Assembly: GCF_003605575.1 (NCBI RefSeq)
Contig: NZ_QKNY01000018.1
Location: 186,001 to 250,000, forward strand
Length of the DNA stretch: 64,000 nucleotides
Source of the DNA: Halonotius aquaticus
Lineage (GTDB): Archaea; Halobacteriota; Halobacteria; Halobacteriales; Haloferacaceae
Reading direction: 5' to 3'
Positions 25,649 to 33,934 of the stretch are shown in pieces. The notes beneath the pieces are model-generated. The model was not told the DNA's origin, ran no database searches, and was given only the letters and a program-made list of their open reading frames with translations. Every line of letters begins with the position of its first letter. Position 1 is the first letter of the stretch. The position numbers and the translations under genes were made by a program.

Positions 25649-25670
25649 CCGAAGCCGCAGCAGACCCCGC

Positions 25671-27314
25671 GTGGCATGGCACCACTGGCTCCGAGCGCTT
25701 GGCTGGCTCCTCGTCTGTGGCTGCCTCCTCATCGCCGCGCCATCTGTGGGGATGGCAAGCGCAACAACAGACACCGCAACGACAGGGGAGATTGTCGAAC
25801 TCTATCCCAACCCGACGACCGACGAAAACCGCGGTGAGTATGCAACTGTCACGATCACCGAACCGGGCAACTGGACGCTCACCGACGGCGAGGGGGTCGT
25901 CGACCTGCCGGACGACCGGACTGGACGGTTCGCCGCGACGAGACACCCCGACAAAACCGCGACCTACACGAACGCAATCCCGGTCGCCACCGACGGCAGC
26001 TTCCAACTCGCTGTCAGCGGTGAGACGCTGACCCTTCGCCGCGGCGACAGCGTCGTCGACACTGTCAGCTACGCGGACGCCCCGGAAAGCCAGCAGTGGC
26101 GCGCCGATCGCGAGCCACGCTGGCAGCCCGCGGGCTTCGAGCCGCGAGCACCCACCACCGTCACCGACGCGTCAGTCGAGGCGTTCGTCCTCCCCGATAA
26201 TCCAGCCGCACCGATCGAGGCGATCGACGACGCCGACGACCGACTCTATCTCGCGGCCTACACGCTGACCGATCAACGGGTCGTCGACGAGTTGATCGCC
26301 GCCCGCGACCGCGGGGTCGACGTGGCCATCCTCGTCGAGGGTGGCCCGGTCGGTGGCATGACGGAACAGCAGGCGACCGTCCTCGACGAACTCACCGCCG
26401 CCGGCGTCAACGTGCGTGTGATGACCGGCGATGCGGCACGATTTCGGTATCATCACGCCAAGTACGCCGTCGCCGACGACACCGCCGTTGTTCTCACCGA
26501 AAACTGGAAGCCATCAGGCACCGGCGGAGCCGACAGCCGCGGCTGGGGATTGATCGCCGACTCGGCGGGGGTCGCCAACGAACTGGCCGCGATCTTTGAA
26601 CACGATACAACGTGGAAGGATACCCCGAAGTGGGAGACTGTCCGAGGAGAAATCGAGACCGTCGAAGCTGAGGCGGCGACCGGCTCGTATCCACAACGCC
26701 ACCCGCCGATGTCGACGACAGCCGACAAGCTGCGGGTGTTGGCTGCCCCCGACAACGCTGAATCGGCACTGGTCGAACGCATCAACAACACTGAGGAGGA
26801 ACTACTCATTATTCAGCCGTCGATCGGCGACCGCGACTACCGGCTGCTCCGGGCGGCGATCCGCGCGGCCGATCGCGGCGTCGAGGTGCGGATCCTGCTG
26901 AGTGGAACCTGGTACGCCGAGGAGGAAAACACGGCGCTGGCGGAGACGCTGCGCGATCGGGTGGTCGACGACACCGTCCCGCTCAGCGTTCGGGTCGCCG
27001 ACGAGAACGACCGATTTGGGAAAATCCACGCCAAGGGGATCGTCGCCGACAACACCGCGGTCATCGGCAGTCTCAACTGGAACGACAACTCCGCCGAAAA
27101 CAACCGCGAGGTGGCGATCGCCGTCACCGACGCCGCCGTCGCCGACTACTACCGAGAGGTCTTCACCGGCGACTGGCAGGCCGGCGGCGACGGCGGTGGG
27201 TTCAGTGTTCTCCCAAGCGGCGAGCTTCTGGCCGGGCTCGTGGTCGTCGCTGTCGCCGTGATCAGTGCCACCGCGCTGCTCGCGAAGCGGTGGCTGGTCT
27301 TTGTTGAGAACTGA
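25671..27314 (+). CDS. exported phospholipase-D-like protein with lamin-tail domain
   Basis: 547 residues, starting at GTG 25671 (MAWHHWLRALGWL when initiated with Met). Residues 1-33 are a Sec-type signal. Residues 40-145 resemble a lamin-tail domain (EIVELYPNPTTDENRGEY, then GNWTLTD). Two phospholipase D halves follow, with HKD-type motifs YHHAKYAVAD (near 260) and IHAKGIVADN (near 451); the Asp of the canonical HxK(x)4D is present in both. A C-terminal membrane span (about 515-535) and a short basic tail anchor it. The active site is intact, and it would face outside the cell. It could cut DNA or phospholipid; PLD-fold nucleases and phospholipases cannot be separated by motif alone. Frame extends upstream of 25671 only as an antisense shadow of purK. 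Confidence 0.82.
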   Translation: MAWHHWLRALGWLLVCGCLLIAAPSVGMASATTDTATTGEIVELYPNPTTDENRGEYATVTITEPGNWTLTDGEGVVDLPDDRTGRFAATRHPDKTATYTNAIPVATDGSFQLAVSGETLTLRRGDSVVDTVSYADAPESQQWRADREPRWQPAGFEPRAPTTVTDASVEAFVLPDNPAAPIEAIDDADDRLYLAAYTLTDQRVVDELIAARDRGVDVAILVEGGPVGGMTEQQATVLDELTAAGVNVRVMTGDAARFRYHHAKYAVADDTAVVLTENWKPSGTGGADSRGWGLIADSAGVANELAAIFEHDTTWKDTPKWETVRGEIETVEAEAATGSYPQRHPPMSTTADKLRVLAAPDNAESALVERINNTEEELLIIQPSIGDRDYRLLRAAIRAADRGVEVRILLSGTWYAEEENTALAETLRDRVVDDTVPLSVRVADENDRFGKIHAKGIVADNTAVIGSLNWNDNSAENNREVAIAVTDAAVADYYREVFTGDWQAGGDGGGFSVLPSGELLAGLVVVAVAVISATALLAKRWLVFVEN

Positions 27315-27334
27315 GGAGGCAGTAGCCGACCGCG

Positions 27335-29233
27335 TTATTCCAGCGGAGCCGTACTCGACAGCGATTCGTCAAGGTCGGCGTCAGCCATCTTCTCGACCAG
27401 GAGGTCGATCACCGACTCGCGGCGACCCTTGACGAACTTGATCGAGCCGACGACGAGGTGGCCGCCGCCGGAAACACCGGAGCCGGGGAGTTCCTCGTTG
27501 AGCTCGGTCACCATCTCGGGGATATCGAGCCGGACGCCGTCGGAGCGGAGCACGGCGAAATCCGGGCCGTAGCCGATCGTGATCACGGGTTCGCCGGTTT
27601 CGGTGACCTTCCGGTCGTGGAGGTTGCCGGTCGTCTTGCCGGGCGCAGGGTAGGTAAACCGATGGGCGAAGTTATCGAGATCGATGCGGTAGAGATGCGC
27701 CTCGGAGTCGAGTCTTTCGTGTTCGACATGCGGCTCAAGGGCGTCGAGTTGACGTTCCACGTCACGTTCAGCGCGCTCAGCGAGGAACTCAATGAGGCGT
27801 TCGTGGCGATCGGAATCGTCACAGCCCACGTCAAGTACGTCGTTGACGAGGGTCTTGCCCTCGCTGTAGCGCAGCCAGTGGGCGGCGTAATCGAGGGCCT
27901 CGCCGATGGCTTCGAGATCGTCGCGATCGTAGCCGGCTTCCTTCGCGCGGAAGACAAACCGCGGCATCACGTCGGCTTTCGAGCGATCCGAGAGGCCGGC
28001 GACCGCCGGCACGTGTTCGACATCATCGCTGATCGAGGGGTCGATCAGCCGGGCGAGTTCGACCGACATCATGCCGGTCGTGATCCGGTAGTCCTCGCCG
28101 TAGAGGTAGGGGTTGATGTGGGCGTCCAGCAGTGGGTCGACCGCCTCCGGATCGGGGTGGTGGTGGTCGAGAACGACGATCGGGATGTCGTAGTGGGCGA
28201 GGTTCCGGTAGGCCGGCACATCCTCCTCGGTCGAGCCGTTATCGAGCATCACCAACAGCGGGAGCTTCTGGCCGTGGCGATCCTGGCCCTCAAGGGCGAA
28301 GTTGAGATCCCGCGTCACGTCCTCCATCTCGTAGTAGGGAGCCTTGCTCGGCAGGCGTTTACAGAGGTGTTCGGGGGCGTCGGGATCGGCGTGTACCTCG
28401 GTGATGAAGTTTTCTAGGGCGAGTTGCAGCGGCGTCGCCCCACACATCCCGTCGCCATCAGCGTGATGCCGGATACGGATCGGGCGACCCTCAAGAACTG
28501 TCCGCCGCAGCCGTTCGGCGAGATCCACCAGATCCTCGAAGATCGGCTCAAACGCGGGCCATTCGATCAGTGGCTCGATGTCGGCCGGTGTCGCCCGCTC
28601 GGAAAGCGTCTCATCGATCGACTCAGCCGCAGCCGCAGCCGTGTCGTCGGCGAGGATCGTCAGCGACTCGATTTCCAACTGCCGAACATCGTCGTGGAGT
28701 TCAACCGCCCCGTTGATCCGAACAACATCGTCGACAGCGGCATCAGGGTACGCTCGGACGCCAGCCTCCTCAAAGGCCGCACCGCTGACGATCCCGGTGC
28801 CGTCGGTGACCTCGAAGATGGTCGGCCCGCCGGTCTGTTTGATCTGGACGAGTTGCCCCTCGACGGTGACGGTCTCGCCGGTTTCGAGGTCATCGATCGC
28901 CGTGATATCCGGTTCGTGTTCGCGAAGCTCCGTCCGGTAGTCGTCGAACGCGGGAAGATCGAAGGCGAGATCGCCGTTGTCCTTTGCGGAATCAAGGGTG
29001 ACAACGAGGCGGTCGCCCACGTCGTAGGCGCGATCAAGATTCGACTCGTGGATCAGCCCCGAGACGTTGTCGGAGATGTCAACGAAGACGCCGTAGTCGA
29101 CGACGCCGTTGACGACAGCGTGGTAGTGTTCGTCCGGTGAGACATCGGTGATCGTACAGTCAGGGGCGAGATCGTACACGACGGGACGCGAATCATCCCG
29201 AACGCCGGAATCCCCGGCGGACTCATCAGTCAT
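27335..29233 (-). CDS. RecJ-like DHH phosphoesterase with S1 and OB domains
   Basis: 632 residues. An S1 domain (about 28-95, HAVVNGVVDYGVFVDI) is followed by an OB-fold nucleic-acid-binding domain (about 105-195), then a DHH domain with RHHADGDGMCGA (near 255), LDNGSTEED and the signature LDHHHPD (near 353), and a DHHA1 end with SGGGHLVVGSIKFVKGR. The order S1-OB-DHH is that of archaeal RecJ-like proteins, which degrade single-stranded DNA or RNA with divalent metal and associate with replication or RNA decay in different species. All expected Asp/His ligands can be seen. It ends just 20 bases from the stop of the convergent PLD-like gene. Confidence 0.88.
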   Translation of the reverse strand: MTDESAGDSGVRDDSRPVVYDLAPDCTITDVSPDEHYHAVVNGVVDYGVFVDISDNVSGLIHESNLDRAYDVGDRLVVTLDSAKDNGDLAFDLPAFDDYRTELREHEPDITAIDDLETGETVTVEGQLVQIKQTGGPTIFEVTDGTGIVSGAAFEEAGVRAYPDAAVDDVVRINGAVELHDDVRQLEIESLTILADDTAAAAAESIDETLSERATPADIEPLIEWPAFEPIFEDLVDLAERLRRTVLEGRPIRIRHHADGDGMCGATPLQLALENFITEVHADPDAPEHLCKRLPSKAPYYEMEDVTRDLNFALEGQDRHGQKLPLLVMLDNGSTEEDVPAYRNLAHYDIPIVVLDHHHPDPEAVDPLLDAHINPYLYGEDYRITTGMMSVELARLIDPSISDDVEHVPAVAGLSDRSKADVMPRFVFRAKEAGYDRDDLEAIGEALDYAAHWLRYSEGKTLVNDVLDVGCDDSDRHERLIEFLAERAERDVERQLDALEPHVEHERLDSEAHLYRIDLDNFAHRFTYPAPGKTTGNLHDRKVTETGEPVITIGYGPDFAVLRSDGVRLDIPEMVTELNEELPGSGVSGGGHLVVGSIKFVKGRRESVIDLLVEKMADADLDESLSSTAPLE

Positions 29234-29324
29234 ATACGTCCGATAGGAGTGACCAACGTGTTAAGCTTGTTATCTCCGCTCGCCGGGGCTTTCGGAACGC
29301 TTAGATGGCCGCCCGGCCGAAGAG

Positions 29325-29849
29325 ATGGCAATGCGGCTGTTCCGTTCGAGTGAGATCCTCGGCATCGCCCGTGAGACCTTGGAGTTTGCACTCGAAGCCA
29401 GCGAGGCGACCCACCCCAACGAGTATATGGGCCTCCTTCGAGGCGAGGACGCCCGCAAGTTCGATCTCGAACGGCGCGGCCAGGTCATCACCGACGTGTT
29501 GGTGATTCCCGGCACCAAATCCGACCCCCAGAGTGCGACGGTCAAATCAAATATGATCCCCAACGACCGCAAGGCCGTCGGCTCGGTGCACTCCCACCCA
29601 AACGGCGTGTTGCGACCGAGCGACGCGGATCTGAAAACATTCCACAAGGGCAACGTCCACATCATCATCGGCTCACCGTACGGCTGGCGCGACTGGAAGG
29701 CCTTCAACAGCAATGGCGACCCCCGATCACTCGATGTGCTCGATGTCGACCTCCCCGAGGAGCAGTTTTTCGACTTCACACAAGCAGACATTGACGCCGA
29801 ACTGCGGGCCGAGGGTCGCGACCCCGGCAGCGAGGAGTCCGAGCGATGA
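29325..29849 (+). CDS. JAMM/MPN+ metalloprotease, probable desampylase
   Basis: 174 residues. The full JAMM zinc motif is present: Glu33 in [10 protein letters not shown], then VHSHPNG (His89, His91), and Ser99 and Asp102 in RPSDAD. Archaeal members remove the ubiquitin-like SAMP proteins or cut MoaE-SAMP linear fusions. The C-terminal 35 residues are acidic and may be flexible. ATG codons at 29325 and 29331 are both possible starts; the second gives [12 protein letters not shown], a common N-terminus in the family. The gene overlaps the FAD synthase gene by four bases, so the two are translated together. Confidence 0.9.
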   Translation: MAMRLFRSSEILGIARETLEFALEASEATHPNEYMGLLRGEDARKFDLERRGQVITDVLVIPGTKSDPQSATVKSNMIPNDRKAVGSVHSHPNGVLRPSDADLKTFHKGNVHIIIGSPYGWRDWKAFNSNGDPRSLDVLDVDLPEEQFFDFTQADIDAELRAEGRDPGSEESER

Positions 29850-30283
29850 CCGAACCGACACGCGCGGTCGCCCAGGGCACGTTCGACCTGCTGCATCCGG
29901 GCCATATCCACTACCTAGAGGAGGCTGCGACGTACGCCGACGAACTTCACGTCATCGTCGCCCGGCGAGCCAACGTCACCCACAAGGAGCCGCCGATCCT
30001 CTCGGATCGCCAGCGACAGGAAACTGTCGGTGCCCTCGGCGTCGTCGATGCGGCCCACCGCGGCCACCCCGAAGATATCTTCGTGCCGATCGAGCAGATC
30101 GATCCCGATGTGATCGTCCTCGGCCACGACCAGCATCACGACGCCGCGGCGATCAGCGAGACACTGGCCGACCGCGGCATCGACTGTGAGATCGAGCGGG
30201 CAAGCACCCGCGAGCCGAGCCACGACGCGGAACTGCTGTCCTCGCGGGCGATCATCGACCGGATTCTAAAGCAACGCGGCTGA
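29846..30283 (+). CDS. ribL: FAD synthase (RibL type)
   Basis: 145 residues of the adenylyl/cytidylyltransferase superfamily. The HxGH active site HPGH (17-20) follows AQGTFDLL, and [12 protein letters not shown] near the end is equivalent to the ISSTxxR motif. In Methanocaldococcus RibL uses ATP to adenylate FMN; haloarchaeal orthologues are annotated the same way. The pairing with a JAMM gene (ATGA overlap) recurs in haloarchaea, but the biochemical link, if any, is not known. Confidence 0.85.
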   Translation: MTEPTRAVAQGTFDLLHPGHIHYLEEAATYADELHVIVARRANVTHKEPPILSDRQRQETVGALGVVDAAHRGHPEDIFVPIEQIDPDVIVLGHDQHHDAAAISETLADRGIDCEIERASTREPSHDAELLSSRAIIDRILKQRG

Positions 30284-30360
30284 GAGCCGGGTCGGTGCCG
30301 ACGAGGCGACGGCATGGCAACATCGGTCGGTTTTTGTGGGCGACGGGTAGTTCGATCAGT

Positions 30361-30540
30361 ATGGGATTTGGAAGCTACGACGAGTCCGAACAGCAGGATC
30401 AAGACGTCGAGACGGACGACAGCGACGGCGTCGCGGTGCACGAAAACGACCACGACGGCGAGATGTCGTTCGAATCCGATGCCGATACAGACAATCTCAT
30501 TGATCAACTTTCTGAGATGAAAGACGACGAAGACGCGTAG
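30361..30540 (+). CDS. DUF5786 small acidic protein
   Basis: 59 residues starting MGFGSYDESEQQDQD. More than a third of residues are Asp or Glu, and the last 15 form a short acidic helix (LIDQLSEMKDDEDA). It matches the haloarchaea-only DUF5786 family. ATG 30361 is chosen because homologues begin MGFGSYDESEQ; the frame is open upstream without family support. Function unknown. It lies between ribL and DUF5830 on the same strand. Confidence 0.8.
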   Translation: MGFGSYDESEQQDQDVETDDSDGVAVHENDHDGEMSFESDADTDNLIDQLSEMKDDEDA

Positions 30541-30623
30541 TCGACGCCCACAGCAGTCGTTTGTAGACGCGATACCGACCCGGTTGACGGAACGATTATG
30601 CGCGCCGGCAGCGAAGCCGGGCT

Positions 30624-31040
30624 GTGACCGACGGCGATCCGGCGGCCGATGAGACACCCGACGGCGACGCTCCCCAGCGTCGGGCGGCGAAACGCGAACT
30701 CGCACTCACGCTTATCGAACACCTCGAAACCGACGAGCTGCCGCTGTCGGCGGTGATCGATCGGATCGAGACGGTGACCACGAGCCCATCGCTCACCCGG
30801 GAGATCCTCGATACCGCCGAAAAACGGGGGCTCATCGAGCGCGAGGATGGCCGGATTCAGGTGCGGCGCGGCGGGAGCTTCGTCCGCTTCGACCAGCAGG
30901 TCGTTGCCCGCGACGGCGAGTTTACCTGTCAGCGATGTGGTGCGGGGCTCTCAACGGGCCATTTCATCGTGTTTGAGACCGGCGAACTCGGGCCGTTTGG
31001 CTCGGCGTGTATTCGGAAAGTCGTTGGCCGCGACGATTAG
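30624..31040 (+). CDS. DUF5830 winged-helix/zinc-ribbon-like protein
   Basis: 138 residues, GTG start at 30624. Residues 20-75 look like a winged helix (ALTLIEHLETDELPLSAVI; ILDTAEKRGLIEREDGRIQ). The C-terminal part holds CQRCG (about 102-106) and one later Cys in FGSACIRKVVG, a partial zinc ribbon. It belongs to the haloarchaeal DUF5830 family. A nucleic-acid-binding role is inferred from the winged helix plus cysteine pair. Its convergent neighbour ends 20 bases away. Confidence 0.75.
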   Translation: MTDGDPAADETPDGDAPQRRAAKRELALTLIEHLETDELPLSAVIDRIETVTTSPSLTREILDTAEKRGLIEREDGRIQVRRGGSFVRFDQQVVARDGEFTCQRCGAGLSTGHFIVFETGELGPFGSACIRKVVGRDD

Positions 31041-31060
31041 ATCAACAAGAAAAACGGCTG

Positions 31061-32260
31061 TTATCGACCGCGTCGGAGCTCTTCGATCAACGTCTCGATC
31101 AGTTCGTTCTGGCGGGCCAGTTGCTCCTCTTGGCGGTTCATCCGCTCGGCGAGGGTGGCGACCGTCTCAGACAGATCATCCTCATCGACAGGGCCAGCGG
31201 ACTCAAACCCGGAGTTTTCAAAGCCACTCGATTGTGTCGTCTCGGGCGTCGCGGCGTCAGTAGTCGTCGTCGAATCGGCTGCGGTTCCGGTGGTAGTGGT
31301 CGTCGGCTGGCTTTCGGCCTCGCTGTCGGCGGTCGTCGACGACGGGTTCTCGCTGGTGGGCGTCGTCCCGCTGTCGGCGGTCGTCGTGGGCTCACTCTCG
31401 GCAGGGGTTGATGATTGGTCGCTACCGCCTTGGCCGAGCGACGCCGCGAGCGCCTCATCGCCAACAGACTCGCTTTCTGTCGACTCCGTGGCTGCGTCTG
31501 GGTTGCCCTCGGGGTCAACGTCTGGTGGATTCGCCCCAAGCGGATCGATCCCCTCGCCGAAGTCGAGTTGATCGGCCGAGGCCTCCGCATCGACTGGTGT
31601 GTCCGGCTCGTCGTCGGCCGCCGCAGCGACCTGCGCACGCAGCGCGTCGATACTGTCGACCTCGTGGAACGCACAGACCGCGTCGACGACAGCCTCTCGG
31701 ACAGCGCGGGCGTCGTCGCTGGGGATCTTAAACCGATCCTGCCGACCGTCGTGGGTGAGGACGACCGTGGTGGCAACACTACCCTCCTCGAAGGTTACGT
31801 CGGTGATCGACGCGTACTCGAAGGTCTCGAAGTCCTCAGTCCAGACCGGTGTTCCGATATGTTTGACGACCTGCCGGCTGGTGATGATCAGCGTGATCTC
31901 ACTAAATCGGAACGTCTTCAGGACGCTTTCGCCGGGCTCGGTGACGCCGGCAGCGTTGATGACGCCAGCGAGGATCGGGAACAGCGCGTCGTCGATCCGG
32001 GATGACGGCAGCGACAGCGTCTCGGTGCCATCGAGGCCGTACTCCATGGTCAGCTTGGCTTTCCGGCGGCCCTCCGACAGCGTGAGGCGTTCGGCGTCAT
32101 GAGGGTACTCCTCGACGGCCTCATCGGAAAGGAGCCCCTCAGCACGGTAGACGAGCGTCCGCGTCGGCGTGACCGCAAGGATGTCGTCGCCACCCAGCGA
32201 GACCTCCGCGACGGCAGGTTCCTCGCCCAGTGCGGACGTAAGTGCGTCGGGCAGACTCAT
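31061..32260 (-). CDS. DUF7115-type haloarchaeal protein with Ser/Thr-rich linker
   Basis: 399 residues starting MSLPDALTS. The first 190 residues form two repeated PH-like beta domains (EVSLGGDDILAVTPTRTLVY; SEITLIITSRQVVKHIG), reminiscent of bacterial PH-domain proteins that read out binding through a beta sandwich. Residues 215-355 are a low-complexity linker rich in Ser, Thr and Asp, including long Thr runs. The last 30 residues are a coiled coil (LAERMNRQEEQLARQNELI), suggesting oligomerisation. There is no signal or membrane segment, so it is probably cytoplasmic. The function is unknown. Confidence 0.7.
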   Translation of the reverse strand: MSLPDALTSALGEEPAVAEVSLGGDDILAVTPTRTLVYRAEGLLSDEAVEEYPHDAERLTLSEGRRKAKLTMEYGLDGTETLSLPSSRIDDALFPILAGVINAAGVTEPGESVLKTFRFSEITLIITSRQVVKHIGTPVWTEDFETFEYASITDVTFEEGSVATTVVLTHDGRQDRFKIPSDDARAVREAVVDAVCAFHEVDSIDALRAQVAAAADDEPDTPVDAEASADQLDFGEGIDPLGANPPDVDPEGNPDAATESTESESVGDEALAASLGQGGSDQSSTPAESEPTTTADSGTTPTSENPSSTTADSEAESQPTTTTTGTAADSTTTTDAATPETTQSSGFENSGFESAGPVDEDDLSETVATLAERMNRQEEQLARQNELIETLIEELRRGR

Positions 32261-32433
32261 TGCTATATGATGCCGGTGGTGGGTCATAAATCCGGCTGTC
32301 TCATTGGGTATAAAAGGGGCATTGACAGCGAAAGCAACGGGCAGCCGGCGGGTCGGATAGCCGACAAATCGCCTGCCGAGAGACCGCCGTAGATGAGAAG
32401 GTTAAAGAACCGGATCAGGGTATATTGGGGTGC

Positions 32434-32584
32434 GGCCGGGTGGCTTAGCTGGACATAGCGCCGCACTCATAGGGTTACTGAGATTCGGTGCGGTACCGCC
32501 TTGGAAGCGTCCGCTCCCATGAGGCCTGCCGAGCCTCGTACCTGGGATATGCGGAGATCGTGGGTTCGGAGCCCACCCCGGCCA
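32434..32584 (+). tRNA. elongator tRNA-Met(CAT) with 77-base intron
   Basis: The exons give a 74-base tRNA: acceptor GGCCGGG (32434-32440) with CCCGGCC, D arm GCT...AGC, anticodon stem CCGCA/TGCGG around loop CTCATAA, and T arm GTGGG-TTCGGAG-CCCAC. Anticodon CAT is at 32468-32470. The intron (32472-32548) interrupts between positions 37 and 38, the usual archaeal site; its ends can fold into a bulge-helix-bulge for the splicing endonuclease. It has no canonical box C/D pair that I can see. Discriminator is A; CCA is not encoded. An intron of similar length in this tRNA is known from Haloferax. Confidence 0.92.
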
Positions 32585-32656
32585 TCATTCTACTGTCAGT
32601 CTCGCGTGACAGCGAGGGAAACCCGCTTTGAGCAGTTGAAAAAGGAACGTAAGCCG

Positions 32657-32839
32657 TTAGACCGGTCGTTCGGTGCCGCTGGTGCCAAAGAGATAGGTGC
32701 CGGTAGTCAACAACACAGCAGCGATAAGAAGAATGCTGTACGTTAGCAGTCCCTCCTGCCAGAGCAAGCTAGGGATGAAGAGCAACGCCCCGACGACGAA
32801 CAGTGCGATCCCGATACCGGCCTGATTCGGTATATCCAT
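32657..32839 (-). CDS. 60-residue two-span membrane protein
   Basis: Starts MDIPNQAGIGIALFVVGALL. Two hydrophobic segments (about 8-26 and 32-52) are joined by a short loop, LLWQEGL; the tail, GTSGTERPV, is polar. It resembles haloarchaeal DUF7470-like membrane proteins. It converges on tRNA-Met. Function unknown. Confidence 0.65.
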   Translation of the reverse strand: MDIPNQAGIGIALFVVGALLFIPSLLWQEGLLTYSILLIAAVLLTTGTYLFGTSGTERPV

Positions 32840-33160
32840 ACTGCCCGACAGTCTGGACGCAACTGTCTTGAGCGTTCTGCTCTCTCGACTTCACGTAGTG
32901 TCGGTCACTGACAGTCACAACAGCGGTGGCAGGTGCACTGATGCCCGGAGAGGTTCTTACCGAAGATAGTGAAACAGCGGTATTTGTCTCAAATCTGGGA
33001 GATCGAACTGTGCAAGATGTAGAGCGTGAAGTCAGTACGGACTTTGCGTGTGGGCAGTCGAAGTGAATCTTGGATTTCTCCACTTGTTCAGTTCTTGGCT
33101 AACTGATCAATACGCGTTACCCGCGGAGACTTGTTCGGATAAATGAAAACAGGGACGAAG
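32840..33160. other. intergenic stretch without a convincing gene
   Basis: 321 bases of lower GC than the flanking core genes. A 41-codon plus-strand frame at 32941-33066 reads VFVSNLGDRTVQDVE and could be a gene fragment, but it has no upstream promoter or family match that I recognise. The DNA around 32985-33045 resembles 40155-40215 upstream of malic enzyme (LGDxxVQ in both when read in the matching frame). Confidence 0.4.
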
Positions 33161-33586
33161 TCATGTCTGGCTCTGATAGAGAAGAACCAGGATCGCGAGC
33201 CCAATGAAGAAATCCGGAATAAACACGAACGCACCGATATTTGGCCGGGGTCGGAAGCCAAATATGTTATGGACTAACGGATTTGAAGAAAACGCGTAGA
33301 GGAAGAGCGCAAGGCTCAGGACGAGTAGGCTTGCTGTGTACTTGTTCGGAAGATCGCGATAAAGCTGCACGTAGATGGCGAGGAGTACAACCAGTAACAC
33401 GAGATTTAGGGTTGTGAAAAAAACCTCCATTCGAATAAGCAGTTCAACCTGGGAGGAGAGCGCCCTCGACGGTGGGCCATGGGATGGAATCGTTGTGAAG
33501 AGTGCAACTAAGAGTGCGATACCACTCGCGACGGTCGCACTCGCTACTGTCGTTCCAAGTGGACTCTTGATCCAGTTACGAATCAT
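33161..33586 (-). CDS. four-span membrane protein, partner of module-2 regulator
   Basis: 141 residues from the third of three consecutive ATG codons (33592, 33589, 33586). Four hydrophobic segments are visible: about 12-31 (SATVASGIALLVALFTTI), 49-73 (FFTTLNLVLLVVLLAIYVQLY), 82-100 (SLLVLSLALFLYAFSS) and 118-139. The last two of these, with the loop between, resemble the module-1 membrane protein at 6292-6591 in layout but not obviously in sequence. Start codons overlap the end of the regulator gene by 11-17 bases, so translation is coupled. Confidence 0.75.
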   Translation of the reverse strand: MIRNWIKSPLGTTVASATVASGIALLVALFTTIPSHGPPSRALSSQVELLIRMEVFFTTLNLVLLVVLLAIYVQLYRDLPNKYTASLLVLSLALFLYAFSSNPLVHNIFGFRPRPNIGAFVFIPDFFIGLAILVLLYQSQT

Positions 33587-33866
33587 CATCAACTCCGGCC
33601 TGTTCCGCCACGTCTTCCATAATATCGAGGTTGTTCATCATTCTGTCTGAGAGGAAGTACATCTGCCCGTACTTGTCGCCCTCCGTGGTCACGATATTGC
33701 TCTCTTCGAGGACTTCGAGGTGGTGCTGTACTGTTTTGTAGTTCAAATCTAGGTCATTCGACAATTGATTGGTGTTTCGTGGCTGGTCGTTGAGTGCGCG
33801 GAGGATACGAAGCCGATTGCGGCCTCCACGAGAGCCACCAATGAGCCACCAGAGCAACTGCCGCAT
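33576..33866 (-). CDS. winged-helix regulator, ArsR-like, module 2
   Basis: 96 residues: MRQLLWWLIGGSRGGRNRLRIL, helix-turn-helix NQLSNDLDLNYKTVQHHLEVL (about 33-53), wing YGQMYFLSDRM. It is a clear paralogue of the protein at 6014-6289: the GSRGGxNRxRI block, the spacing to the recognition helix, and the YGxxYFLxDR wing are shared. It is followed by a multi-span membrane-protein gene in the same overlapping arrangement. Base composition is lower in GC than in core genes here. Confidence 0.82.
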   Translation of the reverse strand: MRQLLWWLIGGSRGGRNRLRILRALNDQPRNTNQLSNDLDLNYKTVQHHLEVLEESNIVTTEGDKYGQMYFLSDRMMNNLDIMEDVAEQAGVDDDS

Positions 33867-33934
33867 CTATTAAGTGTTCATCTGGTCGGTGCAAATATAT
33901 TCTGTCTCGGTTCGAACGATACGACGGCCTCGAA

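Noticed and set aside
24945-25670. Upstream extension of the phospholipase-D-like gene
   Set aside because: This part is antisense to purK, and the signal peptide begins at GTG 25671 with a TATA box at the right distance.
32769-33083. Minus-strand open frame of 104 codons
   Set aside because: Basic, Ser/Arg-rich and Cys-containing translation without promoter or family; overlaps the start of a better-supported membrane protein.
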